A stretch of DNA of 20,390 nucleotides from JAAFHN01 sp031421855 (GCA_031421855.1 JANOPN010000074.1:1-20390), one strand, 5' to 3'; shown: positions 1 to 7,511, counted from the stretch's first letter. Numbers and translations are program-made. Notes: generated from the letters alone by a model not told the origin.

Positions 1-2
1 AC

Positions 3-137
3 AAGGTCTTCGCCAGCCTTGACGCACTCGAAGACGACTTGGAGATGGGTTTGCTTGCAATGGAAAATACCCCCGAGGTGATCAAGTCGATCTCCAACTG
101 GCCTTGGATAATTGATATCTTATCGAAGTGGAAATAG
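3..137 (+). CDS. C-terminal end of a hypothetical protein, cut by the window edge
   Basis: An open frame runs from the left edge to a TAG at 135-137 and gives 44 residues. It starts KVFASLDALEDDLEMG and ends in a tryptophan-rich stretch (NWPWIIDILSKWK). The first part is acidic and probably helical. Codons look like real coding sequence, and no competing frame stays open as convincingly to the edge. The family is not recognisable from this tail. The next gene lies on the opposite strand and ends 46 bases away, so the two genes converge. Confidence 0.55.
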   Translation, partial: KVFASLDALEDDLEMGLLAMENTPEVIKSISNWPWIIDILSKWK

Positions 138-182
138 AATAAGCGCTGAGTGGTGAAGACTGACATAGATGCTTGCAAGGGG

Positions 183-668
183 TTAGGCCGCACCGTGCGG
201 AACTTGCCGGTAGGCGACTTTGAACTGCTCACATGCGATAAGCCTGCTCGTGCTGAGTGCCTTGCCAGCGCGCTCGCATTCTCTGGTGAAGTAGGCAAGG
301 TGAGCGCTGCGCCAGTAGGCAAGCGAGCCATCGCCTTCGCCCTCCGTGGCTGCGAACTCTGCGCAGACTTGGTCAAAGGGCACGACATCGACTCGCATGG
401 TTTCGATGATGCACAGCGCTTGTTGCTCAGAGTCGATGACCACGCTGAGATCCCCGGGTTTTGGAAGCGTATTTCCCGATGATTCATACGACCAAACAGA
501 GCCCGCGCTGGCTCGTTTTACGCCCGAGAGCACGAATTGCCCGAGTTCATCTGCCATGGCTGCGGAATCGCCAAAGCTGAAGGCCTCGTAGAACCTGCTT
601 TCATCAATGCCACCGGCGGCTGACGAATAGGCAGACCAAATGGCCTGCGCGTTGACAGGGATCGCCAA
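183..668 (-). CDS. ASCH domain-containing protein
   Basis: This is a 161-residue protein with the pattern of the longer ASCH-domain family. It has an N-terminal helical lead (AIWSAY), then FSFGDSAAMADELGQFVLSG, the basic GVKRASAGSVWSYE loop, LPKPGDLSVVID, and the signature EGEGDGSLAYWR followed by an aromatic helix. ASCH folds resemble PUA domains and are thought to bind RNA or modified nucleosides; the substrate of this one is unknown. The start is a TTG, chosen because an AAAGGAG Shine-Dalgarno sequence lies seven to eight bases upstream and the family N-terminus begins here. The gene stands alone on the minus strand, converging with the partial gene at the left edge. The family call is firm; the function is open. 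Confidence 0.85.
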   Translation of the reverse strand: MAIPVNAQAIWSAYSSAAGGIDESRFYEAFSFGDSAAMADELGQFVLSGVKRASAGSVWSYESSGNTLPKPGDLSVVIDSEQQALCIIETMRVDVVPFDQVCAEFAATEGEGDGSLAYWRSAHLAYFTRECERAGKALSTSRLIACEQFKVAYRQVPHGAA

Positions 669-1023
669 AGCTTCTCTCCTTTATGGACTAAGGTTTGATC
701 TGAGCCATTTTGCTGGGTACAAATTGGATTTCAGCGCGTCTGCGTTGAATGCCCCCTCACCAAACTACCGGCATCCGCCAATCGGCAAGGGGCTGGCATT
801 CATGCACACTTCGAGGGACAGGTCGTCCACTTCCCATCCATCTGACATGAAGTCAAACGTCACTCTCAATCATGTCACGTCAACAGCACGTCAATGGGAA
901 GCTTTGCTTTTGTACTTGCTCTTCATTGCAGATACCAAGATTTTGCGTCATCACATTGACACGAGCCAATTTGATTGGCAATGAAACGAGTGAATGCAGC
1001 GCCCGCTGCAAGCAACTAAGCGA
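669..1023. other. Intergenic stretch with no recognisable gene
   Basis: This 355-base gap separates the start of the ASCH gene from the end of pgeF, both on the minus strand. It is more A/T-rich than its surroundings in the 840-980 part. Short plus-strand frames cross it, but none shows a start with a ribosome binding site or a recognisable family. It should hold the ASCH promoter and the end of the maiA-pgeF transcript. I see no clear -35/-10 pair and no strong hairpin with a T-run. Confidence 0.4.
676..682 (-). promoter_or_regulatory. Shine-Dalgarno sequence for the ASCH gene
   Basis: On the minus strand the sequence reads AAAGGAG a few bases before the TTG at 668-666. It is the strongest ribosome binding site seen in this window and decides in favour of the unusual TTG start. 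Confidence 0.65.
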
Positions 1024-1926
1024 TCAAGCCAGCCAGATTAGCGCGGCCATGCGACCGGTGCCAGTGCGCTGTGCCGTGTCGCGGCGGTGTGAGTAAAACC
1101 GCTGTGGATTTGTGACGGTGCACCACGGCGGTGTTGAGTCGTTGCCGAAAATCTGGGCTGGTTTGATGCCCGCACGAATCAAGCGCGATCGAATCAGACC
1201 GCCTAAGTCGGCCAAGAATTTGCCTGGTGCAGGCAGTGGTGTAGCCAAGGGCACGAACGCGGCTTCGTCAACAGGGTTGCTTTGACAAAAGGCGAGCTGC
1301 ACATCCCGCCCGACTTCAAATTCAGCCGGGCCAATGCAGGGGCCGATCCATACCTGCACTTCATTTAACCAATTGATTGCTACTCTTTCGGTAGCACTTG
1401 ACCCAATAGATTCGGAGACCAAGTGCCCAAATGACTCCAAAATCGCCTCAATGACGCCGTATTGCGCATCCAAGCGGGTGCCGCCCAGCAAACCTCGCCA
1501 CCCGGCGTGCGCCGCGCCAACGACGGCGGGCGCGCCGCCGCTACGCGGCAAGCAAAAAAGCAGCGGGGCGCAATCGGCAACCATGGCTGTGCATGCCGTG
1601 CCGCGCTCGGTGGTGACGCTTGCGTCAAACGGTTGGCCGTTTGGGCTGTCGGCACGCAAACGGTCAACCAACCAGCCATGAATTTGATTGTTAAAAACCG
1701 CTCGCGCATTGGCTAAGTGGTCGAGCGCATTTCGATTTGACTGAACCCGGGTTGCATCGTCGCCGACGTGCATGCCCAAATTGAATTGCCCGGCGCGGGT
1801 CGTGAAAACGGCACGAACGTGGCTGGGCACTGGCCAGTCAGGGACGATCCAGTCGGCTGGGAAGTCACGCGCCCAATCGGGTCGATCAGGCCGCATCGGG
1901 GCAACGGCTGGGCTGCGCTTGGTCAA
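1024..1926 (-). CDS. pgeF: Purine nucleoside phosphorylase / polyphenol oxidase family protein (PgeF, YfiH-type)
   Basis: The protein has 300 residues. Family hallmarks appear in order: FTTRAGQFNLGMHVGDD near residues 40-57, then ADCAPLLF with the metal-binding cysteine, HAGWRG with the metal-binding histidine, WIGPCIGPAEFEVG, and the C-terminal RFYSHRRD...TGRMAALIWL. The family was first named a laccase. It is now associated with zinc-dependent purine nucleoside phosphorylase and adenosine deaminase activity and, in E. coli, with correcting misincorporated amino acids in peptidoglycan. The start overlaps the end of maiA by 41 bases; an internal ATG at residue 11 would cut the overlap to 11 bases and is a reasonable alternative. 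Expression probably depends on the maiA transcript. The family call is firm; substrate is inferred. Confidence 0.92.
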   Translation of the reverse strand: MTKRSPAVAPMRPDRPDWARDFPADWIVPDWPVPSHVRAVFTTRAGQFNLGMHVGDDATRVQSNRNALDHLANARAVFNNQIHGWLVDRLRADSPNGQPFDASVTTERGTACTAMVADCAPLLFCLPRSGGAPAVVGAAHAGWRGLLGGTRLDAQYGVIEAILESFGHLVSESIGSSATERVAINWLNEVQVWIGPCIGPAEFEVGRDVQLAFCQSNPVDEAAFVPLATPLPAPGKFLADLGGLIRSRLIRAGIKPAQIFGNDSTPPWCTVTNPQRFYSHRRDTAQRTGTGRMAALIWLA

Positions 1927-2521
1927 ACGCGGGCAGTTTCATGCAGGCATCAAATGCTGACATGGTGCGCGGCAGGCCGGAAAAATCGCAGTCGAAGCGT
2001 TTGCCATTGAATATTTGGGGCACCAAGCAGCAGTCCGCCAAGCCGGGCGTGTCGCCGAAGCAATAGGTTGACGGTGGCAGGCGATTCAATTGACGCTCAA
2101 ATGACAGCAAACCCTCACGCACCCAGTGGCGGTACCAGTTGTTTTTAACGTCCTCGCTGACGGCCAGCTCGCGGCTTAGGTATTTGAGCACTCGCAGGTT
2201 GTTGAGCGGGTGAATTTCGCAGGCGATGCTTTGGGCCAGGGCCCGAACCCGGGCTCGGCCGAGCGCGTCTTTGGGCAGCAGCGCGGGCTCAGGGTGGGTT
2301 TCGTCCAAGTATTCGATGATGGCCATTGACTGGCTCAAAGCCGCGCCGTCGACTTCCAACAGCGGAACCAAGCCGTCCGCCGCCAAAGCTGCGTACTCAG
2401 GCAACTTGTGTTGCCCGCTGCCCAGATGCACGGCAACATAGTCATAAGGCAAACCCTTGAGTTCGAGGGCGATTCGCACCCTGAATGAGGCCGATGAGCG
2501 GAAAAAATTGTGCAGTTTCAT
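1886..2521 (-). CDS. maiA: Maleylacetoacetate isomerase (zeta-class glutathione transferase)
   Basis: This 211-residue protein has the usual family length. The N-terminal thioredoxin-like domain begins MKLHNFFRSSASFRVRIAL, carrying the SSxSxRVRIAL glutathione-binding signature of zeta-class enzymes. VPLLEVDG and the SQSMAIIEYLDE segment follow; the latter contacts the glutathione gamma-glutamyl group. The helical domain includes IHPLNNLRVL and ADCCLVPQ. The enzyme isomerises maleylacetoacetate to fumarylacetoacetate (or maleylpyruvate to fumarylpyruvate) in aromatic and tyrosine catabolism. No fumarylacetoacetase or dioxygenase of that pathway is adjacent, so the pathway link rests on family identity. 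It is the upstream gene of a minus-strand pair with pgeF and diverges from the ClpP-like gene. Confidence 0.93.
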   Translation of the reverse strand: MKLHNFFRSSASFRVRIALELKGLPYDYVAVHLGSGQHKLPEYAALAADGLVPLLEVDGAALSQSMAIIEYLDETHPEPALLPKDALGRARVRALAQSIACEIHPLNNLRVLKYLSRELAVSEDVKNNWYRHWVREGLLSFERQLNRLPPSTYCFGDTPGLADCCLVPQIFNGKRFDCDFSGLPRTMSAFDACMKLPAFDQAQPSRCPDAA

Positions 2522-2638
2522 GACGCAATGCTAGCGCGTGCGGGCGCCGAGTTGACTAAGGGCTTTAGTTGGGGCTTGATATTGGCGAATCACGTACCAT
2601 CTGCGGTTGACTTGATTCACTACTCGCAAACTACGCAC

Positions 2639-3250
2639 ATGTTCACAGCCCTTACCCGCAGCGCCGACAAGCCCCAAGACGACAAAACCGAAAAAACGCC
2701 CGAAGCGCCAAAAATGGAAGCTCAGCTTTTGTTCAAAGCACGCATCGTGCCGATTTTTGGTGAAATTGACGATGAGATGGCCCAAATGGTCTGCATGCGA
2801 CTGCTGGCCTTGAGCGAAGAGTCTGACGCGCCAATCAAGGTGTTTGTGTCGTCGCCAGGCGGCCATGTCGAGAGCGGCGACGCGATTCACGACATGATTC
2901 AGTTCGTGCGCGCCCCCGTGACCACGATTGGTTCGGGCTGGGTTGCCAGCGCAGGCACCCACATCTTTTTGGCCGCACCGCTTGAGCGCCGGGTTTGCTT
3001 GCCCAACACCCGATTCATGATTCACCAACCCTCGGGCGGCGCGGGCGGCCGCGCGACTGACATCGCCATTCAAGCCCGTGAAATTGTGCTCACCCGCGAG
3101 CGCTTGTCGCGCATCGTGGCTGAGCGCACCGGCCAGCCGTATGAGCGCGTCGCACTGGACATGGAAAAAGACCTCTGGATGGATACCGACGAGGCCAAAG
3201 CTTACGGCTTGTTGTCGCGCGTGGTCAAAACTCAGGCCGAATTGGGCTGA
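2639..3250 (+). CDS. ClpP-like serine protease, non-canonical paralogue
   Basis: The protein has about 203 residues from the ATG chosen here. The ClpP fold is followed clearly: RIVPIFGEIDDEMAQMV, VSSPGGHVESG (oxyanion strand), GSGWVASAGTHIFLAA with the nucleophilic serine, RFMIHQPSGGAGGRATD with the catalytic histidine, and DMEKDLWMDTDEAKAYGLL with the likely catalytic aspartate. Canonical ClpP has GQAASMGA around the serine, so this is a divergent paralogue. No clpX or tig is adjacent, which also argues against the housekeeping clpP. The open frame extends upstream to a GTG at 2510, but that extension lies outside the family alignment and overlaps the maiA start. The catalytic residues are intact, so it is probably active; its ATPase partner and substrates are unknown. 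Confidence 0.87.
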   Translation: MFTALTRSADKPQDDKTEKTPEAPKMEAQLLFKARIVPIFGEIDDEMAQMVCMRLLALSEESDAPIKVFVSSPGGHVESGDAIHDMIQFVRAPVTTIGSGWVASAGTHIFLAAPLERRVCLPNTRFMIHQPSGGAGGRATDIAIQAREIVLTRERLSRIVAERTGQPYERVALDMEKDLWMDTDEAKAYGLLSRVVKTQAELG

Positions 3251-3310
3251 CCCATGCCCAGCGACGCGGGTTTCGTCGATTCGGGTAGCGCATCGGGCGA
3301 AGTCAAACCC

Positions 3311-3316
3311 TACAAT
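3311..3316 (+). promoter_or_regulatory. Putative -10 box ahead of the coiled-coil gene
   Basis: The hexamer TACAAT lies eight bases before the ATG at 3324. No good -35 hexamer is seen at the usual distance. Transcription from it would start almost at the ATG, giving a near-leaderless mRNA. The same box with similar spacing occurs ahead of 6S RNA, tsaD and brnT in this window. Confidence 0.4.
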
Positions 3317-3323
3317 CGTGGTC

Positions 3324-3602
3324 ATGAGCGATTCGACACTTCCCGCCGACACCCTTGTGCCAACCAGCGAAAGCGTTGCTGTCGACGCGGTCGTTGAGCG
3401 CGTCGAGCGGTTGTTGGTGCGCCACACCGAGTTGCAACGCACGAACGCATTGCTGCGCGAGCAACTCGATGCCACCGAGCTCGAGCGAGAGTCTCTTAAA
3501 TCGCGGCTGAGCGCGGCGCGCAGCCGCGTTGATGCACTGATTGAGCGACTGCCGCCTGCACCAGGGACCGACGTGCACGCGGCTCCCAACACCACCCATT
3601 GA
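3324..3602 (+). CDS. Small coiled-coil protein upstream of zapA (TIGR02449 / ZapB-like)
   Basis: The protein has 92 residues. Residues from about 20 to 75 form a heptad-like coiled coil rich in Leu, Val, Glu and Arg (VVERVERLLVRHTELQR, NALLREQLDATELERE). The tail is proline- and alanine-rich. Small coiled-coil proteins in this position directly before zapA are common in beta- and gammaproteobacteria and are annotated as TIGR02449 or ZapB-like; a role with ZapA at the division ring is inferred from that context. The longer open frame starting at 3078 lies inside the ClpP-like gene and is not used. ATG 3324 is preferred because it follows a TACAAT box and excludes the clpP overlap. zapA starts 18 bases downstream. 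Confidence 0.75.
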   Translation: MSDSTLPADTLVPTSESVAVDAVVERVERLLVRHTELQRTNALLREQLDATELERESLKSRLSAARSRVDALIERLPPAPGTDVHAAPNTTH

Positions 3603-3620
3603 CAGGGCAACGACGACGCC

Positions 3621-3968
3621 ATGAGCCAACTTGAAGTTCAAATCATGGGCCAAAGCTACTTGCTGGCCTGCCAGCCCGAGGGCGAGGCATCGTTGCAAGC
3701 GGCGGCTGACCGGGTCGATGTGGCGATGTGCAAAATTCGCGACGCTGGCAAAGTGCGTGCAAAAGACCGCATCGCGGTGCTCGCGGCGCTGAACCTCGCT
3801 TTTGAAGTCAACGCTGCGCAAAACGGCACCGTCAGCGCAAAGCCGGCCACCCACTCACCTGCTACGCCCATCAGCACCGCCGCGATGTCGGCCAACGACG
3901 GTTTTCGCTTGGCCGAATTGGCGCGAAAATTGGATCTGGCTTTGGGCGCAGACGGCCAGTTAATCTAG
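3621..3968 (+). CDS. zapA: Cell division protein ZapA
   Basis: The protein has 115 residues. The ZapA core is visible: QLEVQIMGQSYLLACQPEGE, then LQAAADRVDVAMCKIRDAGKVRAKDRIAVLAALNLA, followed by a variable linker and a C-terminal helix (FRLAELARKLDLAL). ZapA binds FtsZ and cross-links protofilaments at the Z-ring. It lies directly between a coiled-coil gene and the 6S RNA gene; the zapA-ssrS linkage is widely conserved in proteobacteria and supports both calls. The stop at 3966-3968 is only 12 bases before the 6S -10 box. Confidence 0.93.
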   Translation: MSQLEVQIMGQSYLLACQPEGEASLQAAADRVDVAMCKIRDAGKVRAKDRIAVLAALNLAFEVNAAQNGTVSAKPATHSPATPISTAAMSANDGFRLAELARKLDLALGADGQLI

Positions 3969-3980
3969 CCCCGCAGCGCC

Positions 3981-3986
3981 TACAAT
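3981..3986 (+). promoter_or_regulatory. -10 box of the 6S RNA promoter
   Basis: TACAAT sits four bases before the first base of the 6S terminal stem. A matching -35 is poor (GTTAAT-like sequence overlapping the zapA stop). The close fit between this box and the structured RNA start makes it the best calibrated promoter in the window. Confidence 0.55.
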
Positions 3987-3989
3987 CAA

Positions 3990-4164
3990 GGTGTCTGCAA
4001 GCCCGCTGGGCCTCATATGTCCTTAACCAATGCTCCATGAGCAGGGCCTGGAACATTTCTGTGATGGCGTGAGCGTCTCGCGTTAGACGCTCCCAAGTCG
4101 CAGCTGACCTAGCCCACCTGAACCCCGGTTCAGGCTGCCGGTCTGGCGCTGTCTTGCAGACACC
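3990..4164 (+). ncRNA. ssrS: 6S RNA
   Basis: The 5' end GGTGTCTGCAAG (3990-4001) is perfectly complementary to CTTGCAGACACC (4153-4164), closing an RNA of about 175 nt. Inside, CCTGAACC (4117-4124) pairs with GGTTCAGG (4127-4134), which matches in place and sequence the hairpin on the 3' side of the central bubble in the E. coli molecule. The remaining sequence forms long interrupted helices as expected. 6S RNA mimics an open promoter, sequesters the sigma-70 holoenzyme in stationary phase and templates short product RNAs. The position just after zapA is the conserved one. A short T-run at 4167-4171 follows the terminal stem and may help termination or mark processing. Confidence 0.93.
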
Positions 4165-4214
4165 CCTTTTTCTGCGGCCCTCGGGCTTGTTTGTCTCACG
4201 AGCCTGGTGCCTCC

Positions 4215-5030
4215 ATGAATTTTGACCTGCTTCTTGTGGCCGAGTTGATCGCCTTGGGCATTTGCACAGGATTCTTGGCGGGGCTTTTGGGCATCGGCGG
4301 CGGCATGCTCTTGGTGCCGTTTTTGACCCTGATTTTGTCTGCCCGTGGCATCGCGCCAGACCTCAGCATCAAAATGGCCATTGCCACCTCGATGGCAACA
4401 ATTTTGTTCACCTCGATTGCATCGGTCCGGGCGCACCACGCCAAGGGCGCCGTGCTGTGGGGCATCGTGCGCTCGCTGGTGCCCGGTATTTTGGTCGGTA
4501 GCCTGATCGCGAGCATGGGCGTGTTTTCGCTGCTCAAGGGGCAATGGCTGGCGCTGTTTTTTGCCCTGTTTGTGAGTTTTTCGGCGACGCAAATGTTCTT
4601 GGACAAAAAGCCAAAGCCGGGGCGAGAAATGCCCGGCAAAGGCGGCACCTTTGCCGCTGGTGGCGTGATCGGCTTCATGAGCGGACTGGTCGGCGCGGGG
4701 GGCGGGTTTTTGACTGTGCCGTTTTTAGGCTGGTGCAACGTCGCCATTCACAGCGCCGTGGCGACATCCAGCGCAGTGGGCTTCCCCATTGCTGCGGCTA
4801 ACACGCTGGGCTACATCATTGCCGGGCAAGCCGTCACCAACTTGCCCACGGGCAGTTTTGGGTATGTGTGGCTACCCGCGTTGGCGGTCTTGGCGATCGC
4901 CAGCATGAGCATGGCCCCTGTTGGCGCTCGCACCGCACACAAACTGCCGGTGCAAACCCTCAAGCGGGTTTTTGCGGCCATTTTGTACATCCTTGCCGCA
5001 TACATGCTGTTCAAGGGCATCAACGGATGA
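4215..5030 (+). CDS. TauE/SafE-family sulfite exporter-like membrane permease
   Basis: The protein has 271 residues and about eight membrane segments. The two family repeats each carry a glycine signature: AGLLGIGGGMLLVPFL in the first half and SGLVGAGGGFLTVPFL in the second. Both are followed by polar helices with conserved small residues (ATSMATILFTS; AVATSSAVGFP). The family exports organosulfur anions such as sulfite, sulfoacetate or related carboxylates; the substrate cannot be read from the sequence. ATG 4215 is chosen because it starts just before the first hydrophobic segment; an upstream TTG at 4191 would add eight residues. The stop overlaps the aroE start as ATGA, implying translational coupling. 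A TauE-type permease after 6S RNA is common in Burkholderiales. Confidence 0.9.
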   Translation: MNFDLLLVAELIALGICTGFLAGLLGIGGGMLLVPFLTLILSARGIAPDLSIKMAIATSMATILFTSIASVRAHHAKGAVLWGIVRSLVPGILVGSLIASMGVFSLLKGQWLALFFALFVSFSATQMFLDKKPKPGREMPGKGGTFAAGGVIGFMSGLVGAGGGFLTVPFLGWCNVAIHSAVATSSAVGFPIAAANTLGYIIAGQAVTNLPTGSFGYVWLPALAVLAIASMSMAPVGARTAHKLPVQTLKRVFAAILYILAAYMLFKGING

Positions 5031-5899
5031 CCATGGCGGAGATGTCTGTTGCCCGACTCGGCGTGGTGGGATGGCCGGTTGCGCATTCGCGCTCACCCCT
5101 GATTCACAGCCACTGGCTCGCTGAGCACAAGCTGCCGGGTCAATACGAATTGCTACCCGTTGCACCCGAGAACTTGCACCAGATCGTGGACCGCATTCGC
5201 AGCGGTGAATTCATCGGTTGCAACCTAACCGTTCCACACAAAGTCGCGTTGTTGTCGCACTTGACCGATGCGGACGAGTTGGACGCGAGCGCTCGCGCCA
5301 TCGGCGCTGTGAACACCTTGGTCTCGCGCGGTGGCGGTCGGCTGCGCGCACTCAACACCGACGCATTGGGGTATTTGTTGAATCTGCAACAAACCGCACC
5401 CGCGTGGAGGCCCGAAGCTGGAGCGGCAGTCGTGCTAGGCGCCGGTGGCGCTGCCCGCGCCGTGGTTTTTGCCTTGGCCCGTCACGGGGTGGCAGAACTT
5501 CGCATCGTGAACCGCAACATCGACAACGCACGGCGGCTGGTCGAGCAAATGACCCTTGAGTTTCCTCGGTCAAGCTTCAGTGCCGTCTCGTGGGGCGATC
5601 GCGATTCGGTGTTGGCAGATGCGCAACTGCTGGTCAACACCACAGACCTGGGCATGGTGGGCCGGGAGCCGCTGTCGATTGATTTGAGCACCCTGCCCGC
5701 GACGGCGGTCGTGTCCGACATCGTTTATGCGCCATTGGTCACCGAGTTGTTGCGCCATGCGGCCGCGCGCGGATTGCGCACCAGCGACGGGCTGGGCATG
5801 CTGCTTCACCAAGCCGGTGCCGCATTTGAGGCTTGGTTTGGCGTGCGGCCGGTTGTGAGCTCAGATCTGCGGCATGCGGTTGAGGCGACGTTTCATTGA
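5027..5899 (+). CDS. aroE: Shikimate dehydrogenase (NADP+)
   Basis: The protein has 290 residues. Diagnostic motifs are VVGWPVAHSRSPLIH (shikimate-binding serines), NLTVPHK with the catalytic lysine, NTDALGY with the catalytic aspartate, the Rossmann loop VLGAGGAARAV, VNRN, and C-terminal LGMLLHQAGAAFEAWFG. It reduces 3-dehydroshikimate to shikimate in aromatic amino acid synthesis. The ATG at 5027 overlaps the permease TGA, so it is probably translated by coupling. ATG codons at 5033 and 5042 are possible alternatives, the latter close to the usual family start. No other aro genes are adjacent. The call is firm. Confidence 0.95.
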   Translation: MTMAEMSVARLGVVGWPVAHSRSPLIHSHWLAEHKLPGQYELLPVAPENLHQIVDRIRSGEFIGCNLTVPHKVALLSHLTDADELDASARAIGAVNTLVSRGGGRLRALNTDALGYLLNLQQTAPAWRPEAGAAVVLGAGGAARAVVFALARHGVAELRIVNRNIDNARRLVEQMTLEFPRSSFSAVSWGDRDSVLADAQLLVNTTDLGMVGREPLSIDLSTLPATAVVSDIVYAPLVTELLRHAAARGLRTSDGLGMLLHQAGAAFEAWFGVRPVVSSDLRHAVEATFH

Positions 5900-7095
5900 C
5901 CGCCCCACTCGATCAGCCCAGCGAGCGCATCCATGCGATGGATGCCATTCGCGCGTTTGCGCTGCTGCTGGGCATTGCGCTGCACGCGGGCTTGCCTTTC
6001 GTCGTCGGACTTGATGCTTCCATTTGGCCGATCATGAACGCTCAAAAGAGCGACGTGCTGACGGTTGGCTCGTTTGTCATTCATGTTTTTCGGATGTCGG
6101 TGTTCTTTTTGGTCGCCGGATTTTTGGCGCGTTCGATGCTGGGTCGGCTGGGCACGACCGAGTTTGTTCGAAACCGGGCCAAGCGCATCCTCGCGCCCTT
6201 GGTCGTGTTTTGGGTGGTTTGCTTTGTTTTGATCGTGATCATTGCGGTTTGGGCCATGGCGCGAGCCAACGGCGGCAAACTGCCCGACCCCATGCCAGCC
6301 AGTTCACTCAAAAATGGGTTGAGTTTTATACATTTGTGGTTTTTGTACATCTTGCTGTGGGTCTACGCCGCCGTTTTGGGCTTGCGAGTGGTGATTCAGT
6401 CGATTGATCCTCGTGGCAAAACCCAAGTTTGGGCCGACACCGCGCTGCACTCAGTGCTGTCGTCCACCCTTGGTTTGGCATGGCTTGCCCTGCCAATTGC
6501 TGCGGCGTTGTTGCTCAAATCCGACTGGCTGGCCAACCAAGGCATTCCAACACCCGCCTACAGTTTGATCCCCGACCCCGCGCCTTTTTTCATCTACACC
6601 TTCGTGTTTGGCCTCGGGTGGTTGCTTGATCGCCAACGCGACTTGCTCAACCTCATCGCGCGGCGGTGGTGGGTGAACTTTGCTTGGGGGGCAATTACCT
6701 GCGTGATCTGCCTGGGGCTGTTGGCGTCAACGGGGGCGCAAGCGTCAAACGTCGCACCGAGCTTCACAACCGCCATGAAGTTGGCATACGCGGCAGCCTA
6801 CGCCGTCGCAGTGGTTGGCCTGAGCTTGGCATTCGTGGGTGCCGGCATGCGGTTTGTCAACCACGCGAGCCCAAAGTTGCGCTACCTTGCCGATGCGTCG
6901 TATTGGATGTACATCGCACACCTGCCGGTGGTGATGGCGCTGCAAACACTTTTCATGTTCGCCGAGTGGCATTGGGCGCTCAAGTTTGCTGCCATCAACG
7001 CATTGAGTTTCGCATTTTTGCTCGTCACCTACCGCTATGCGGTGCGCAAAACTTGGGTTGGATTGCTACTCAGCGGCAAAAAACACGCAGTTTAA
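5896..7095 (+). CDS. Acyltransferase-3 family integral membrane protein (OpgC/MdoC-like)
   Basis: This 399-residue protein has about ten hydrophobic segments. The start matches the acyltransferase-3 family: RIHAMDAIRAFALLLGIALH, with the conserved Arg and His in the first helix, then FRMSVFFLVAGFLA with RNRAKRILAPL, and a C-terminal LADASYWMYIAHLPVV. Such proteins transfer acyl (often acetyl or succinyl) groups to glycans or lipids at the inner membrane; OpgC, which succinylates periplasmic glucans, is the closest known type by pattern. The start used is a TTG that overlaps the aroE TGA (TTGA); ATG 5938 is an alternative but would remove residues before the first helix. It ends the permease-aroE operon. 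The acceptor substrate is unknown. Confidence 0.85.
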   Translation: MTAPLDQPSERIHAMDAIRAFALLLGIALHAGLPFVVGLDASIWPIMNAQKSDVLTVGSFVIHVFRMSVFFLVAGFLARSMLGRLGTTEFVRNRAKRILAPLVVFWVVCFVLIVIIAVWAMARANGGKLPDPMPASSLKNGLSFIHLWFLYILLWVYAAVLGLRVVIQSIDPRGKTQVWADTALHSVLSSTLGLAWLALPIAAALLLKSDWLANQGIPTPAYSLIPDPAPFFIYTFVFGLGWLLDRQRDLLNLIARRWWVNFAWGAITCVICLGLLASTGAQASNVAPSFTTAMKLAYAAAYAVAVVGLSLAFVGAGMRFVNHASPKLRYLADASYWMYIAHLPVVMALQTLFMFAEWHWALKFAAINALSFAFLLVTYRYAVRKTWVGLLLSGKKHAV

Positions 7096-7118
7096 ATAGA
7101 AATAGTCCCTTGGTCTCC

Positions 7119-7167
7119 GGATTCATTGGGTTTGTTGCTACATAAAACATAGCAAACAAATCAATCC
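7119..7167. repeat. Intergenic repeat copy 1, forms a hairpin between convergent genes
   Basis: A 22-base unit at 7119-7140 (core ATTCATTGGGTTTGTTGCTA) is identical to 10947-10968 and nearly identical to the reverse complement at 20138-20157. Here its right part TTTGTTGCTA pairs, with one bulged A, with TAGCAAACAAA at 7150-7160, making an imperfect hairpin. It lies between the convergent acyltransferase and ihfA genes and overlaps the last codons of ihfA, so it may act as a two-way terminator. Confidence 0.65.
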
Positions 7168-7511
7168 GCGTCGCTGGAGCTACCTGAATCAAAGCTTGAC
7201 CGAACCTGCACTTGGTCTTTTAGCTTGTGGCTTGCGTGGAACGTGACGATTCGCCGGGCATTGATCGGAAACGACTCACCCGTTTTGGGGTTGCGGCCCG
7301 GCCTTGGGGCCTTGATTCGGATTTGAAAGTTACCAAAGCCAGAGACTTTGATGTCGTTGCCTTGCACCAAACCGTCAGCGATCAAATCGAAAAACGAGTC
7401 AATCATGTCTTTTGACTCGCGCTTGTTCAAGCCAATGTTGTCAAACAAGAGCATGGCCAACTGCGCCTTGGTGAGCGCCGGAGTTTCTAAGCTTTCAATC
7501 GCGAATTCCAT
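7161..7511 (-). CDS. ihfA: Integration host factor subunit alpha (IHF/HU family)
   Basis: The protein has 116 residues. It contains the full IHF-alpha pattern: LTKAQLAMLLFDNIGLNKRESKDMIDSFF (dimerisation helices), VSGFGNFQIRIKAPRPGRNPKTG with the DNA-intercalating proline arm, and ARRIVTFHASHKLK. The C-terminal tail is serine- and aspartate-rich (SSFDSGSSSDAD). IHF bends DNA at specific sites as an alpha-beta heterodimer. In this order ihfA normally follows pheT and precedes a MerR gene; here it stands alone, so it may be a relocated ihfA or a second copy. The upstream DNA is taken over by an inverted-repeat element starting 20 bases before the ATG, so its promoter must lie in that element or be very short. 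Confidence 0.88.
   Translation of the reverse strand: MEFAIESLETPALTKAQLAMLLFDNIGLNKRESKDMIDSFFDLIADGLVQGNDIKVSGFGNFQIRIKAPRPGRNPKTGESFPINARRIVTFHASHKLKDQVQVRSSFDSGSSSDAD

Noticed and set aside
2531..3622. A 363-residue minus-strand open frame across the ClpP-like and coiled-coil genes
   Set aside because: It is antisense to two well recognised plus-strand proteins, has no family pattern, and is explained by G/C-rich third positions.
4191..4214. TTG 4191 as the start of the permease
   Set aside because: It would add eight residues before the first membrane segment and lies only 20 bases after the 6S T-run; ATG 4215 fits the family better.
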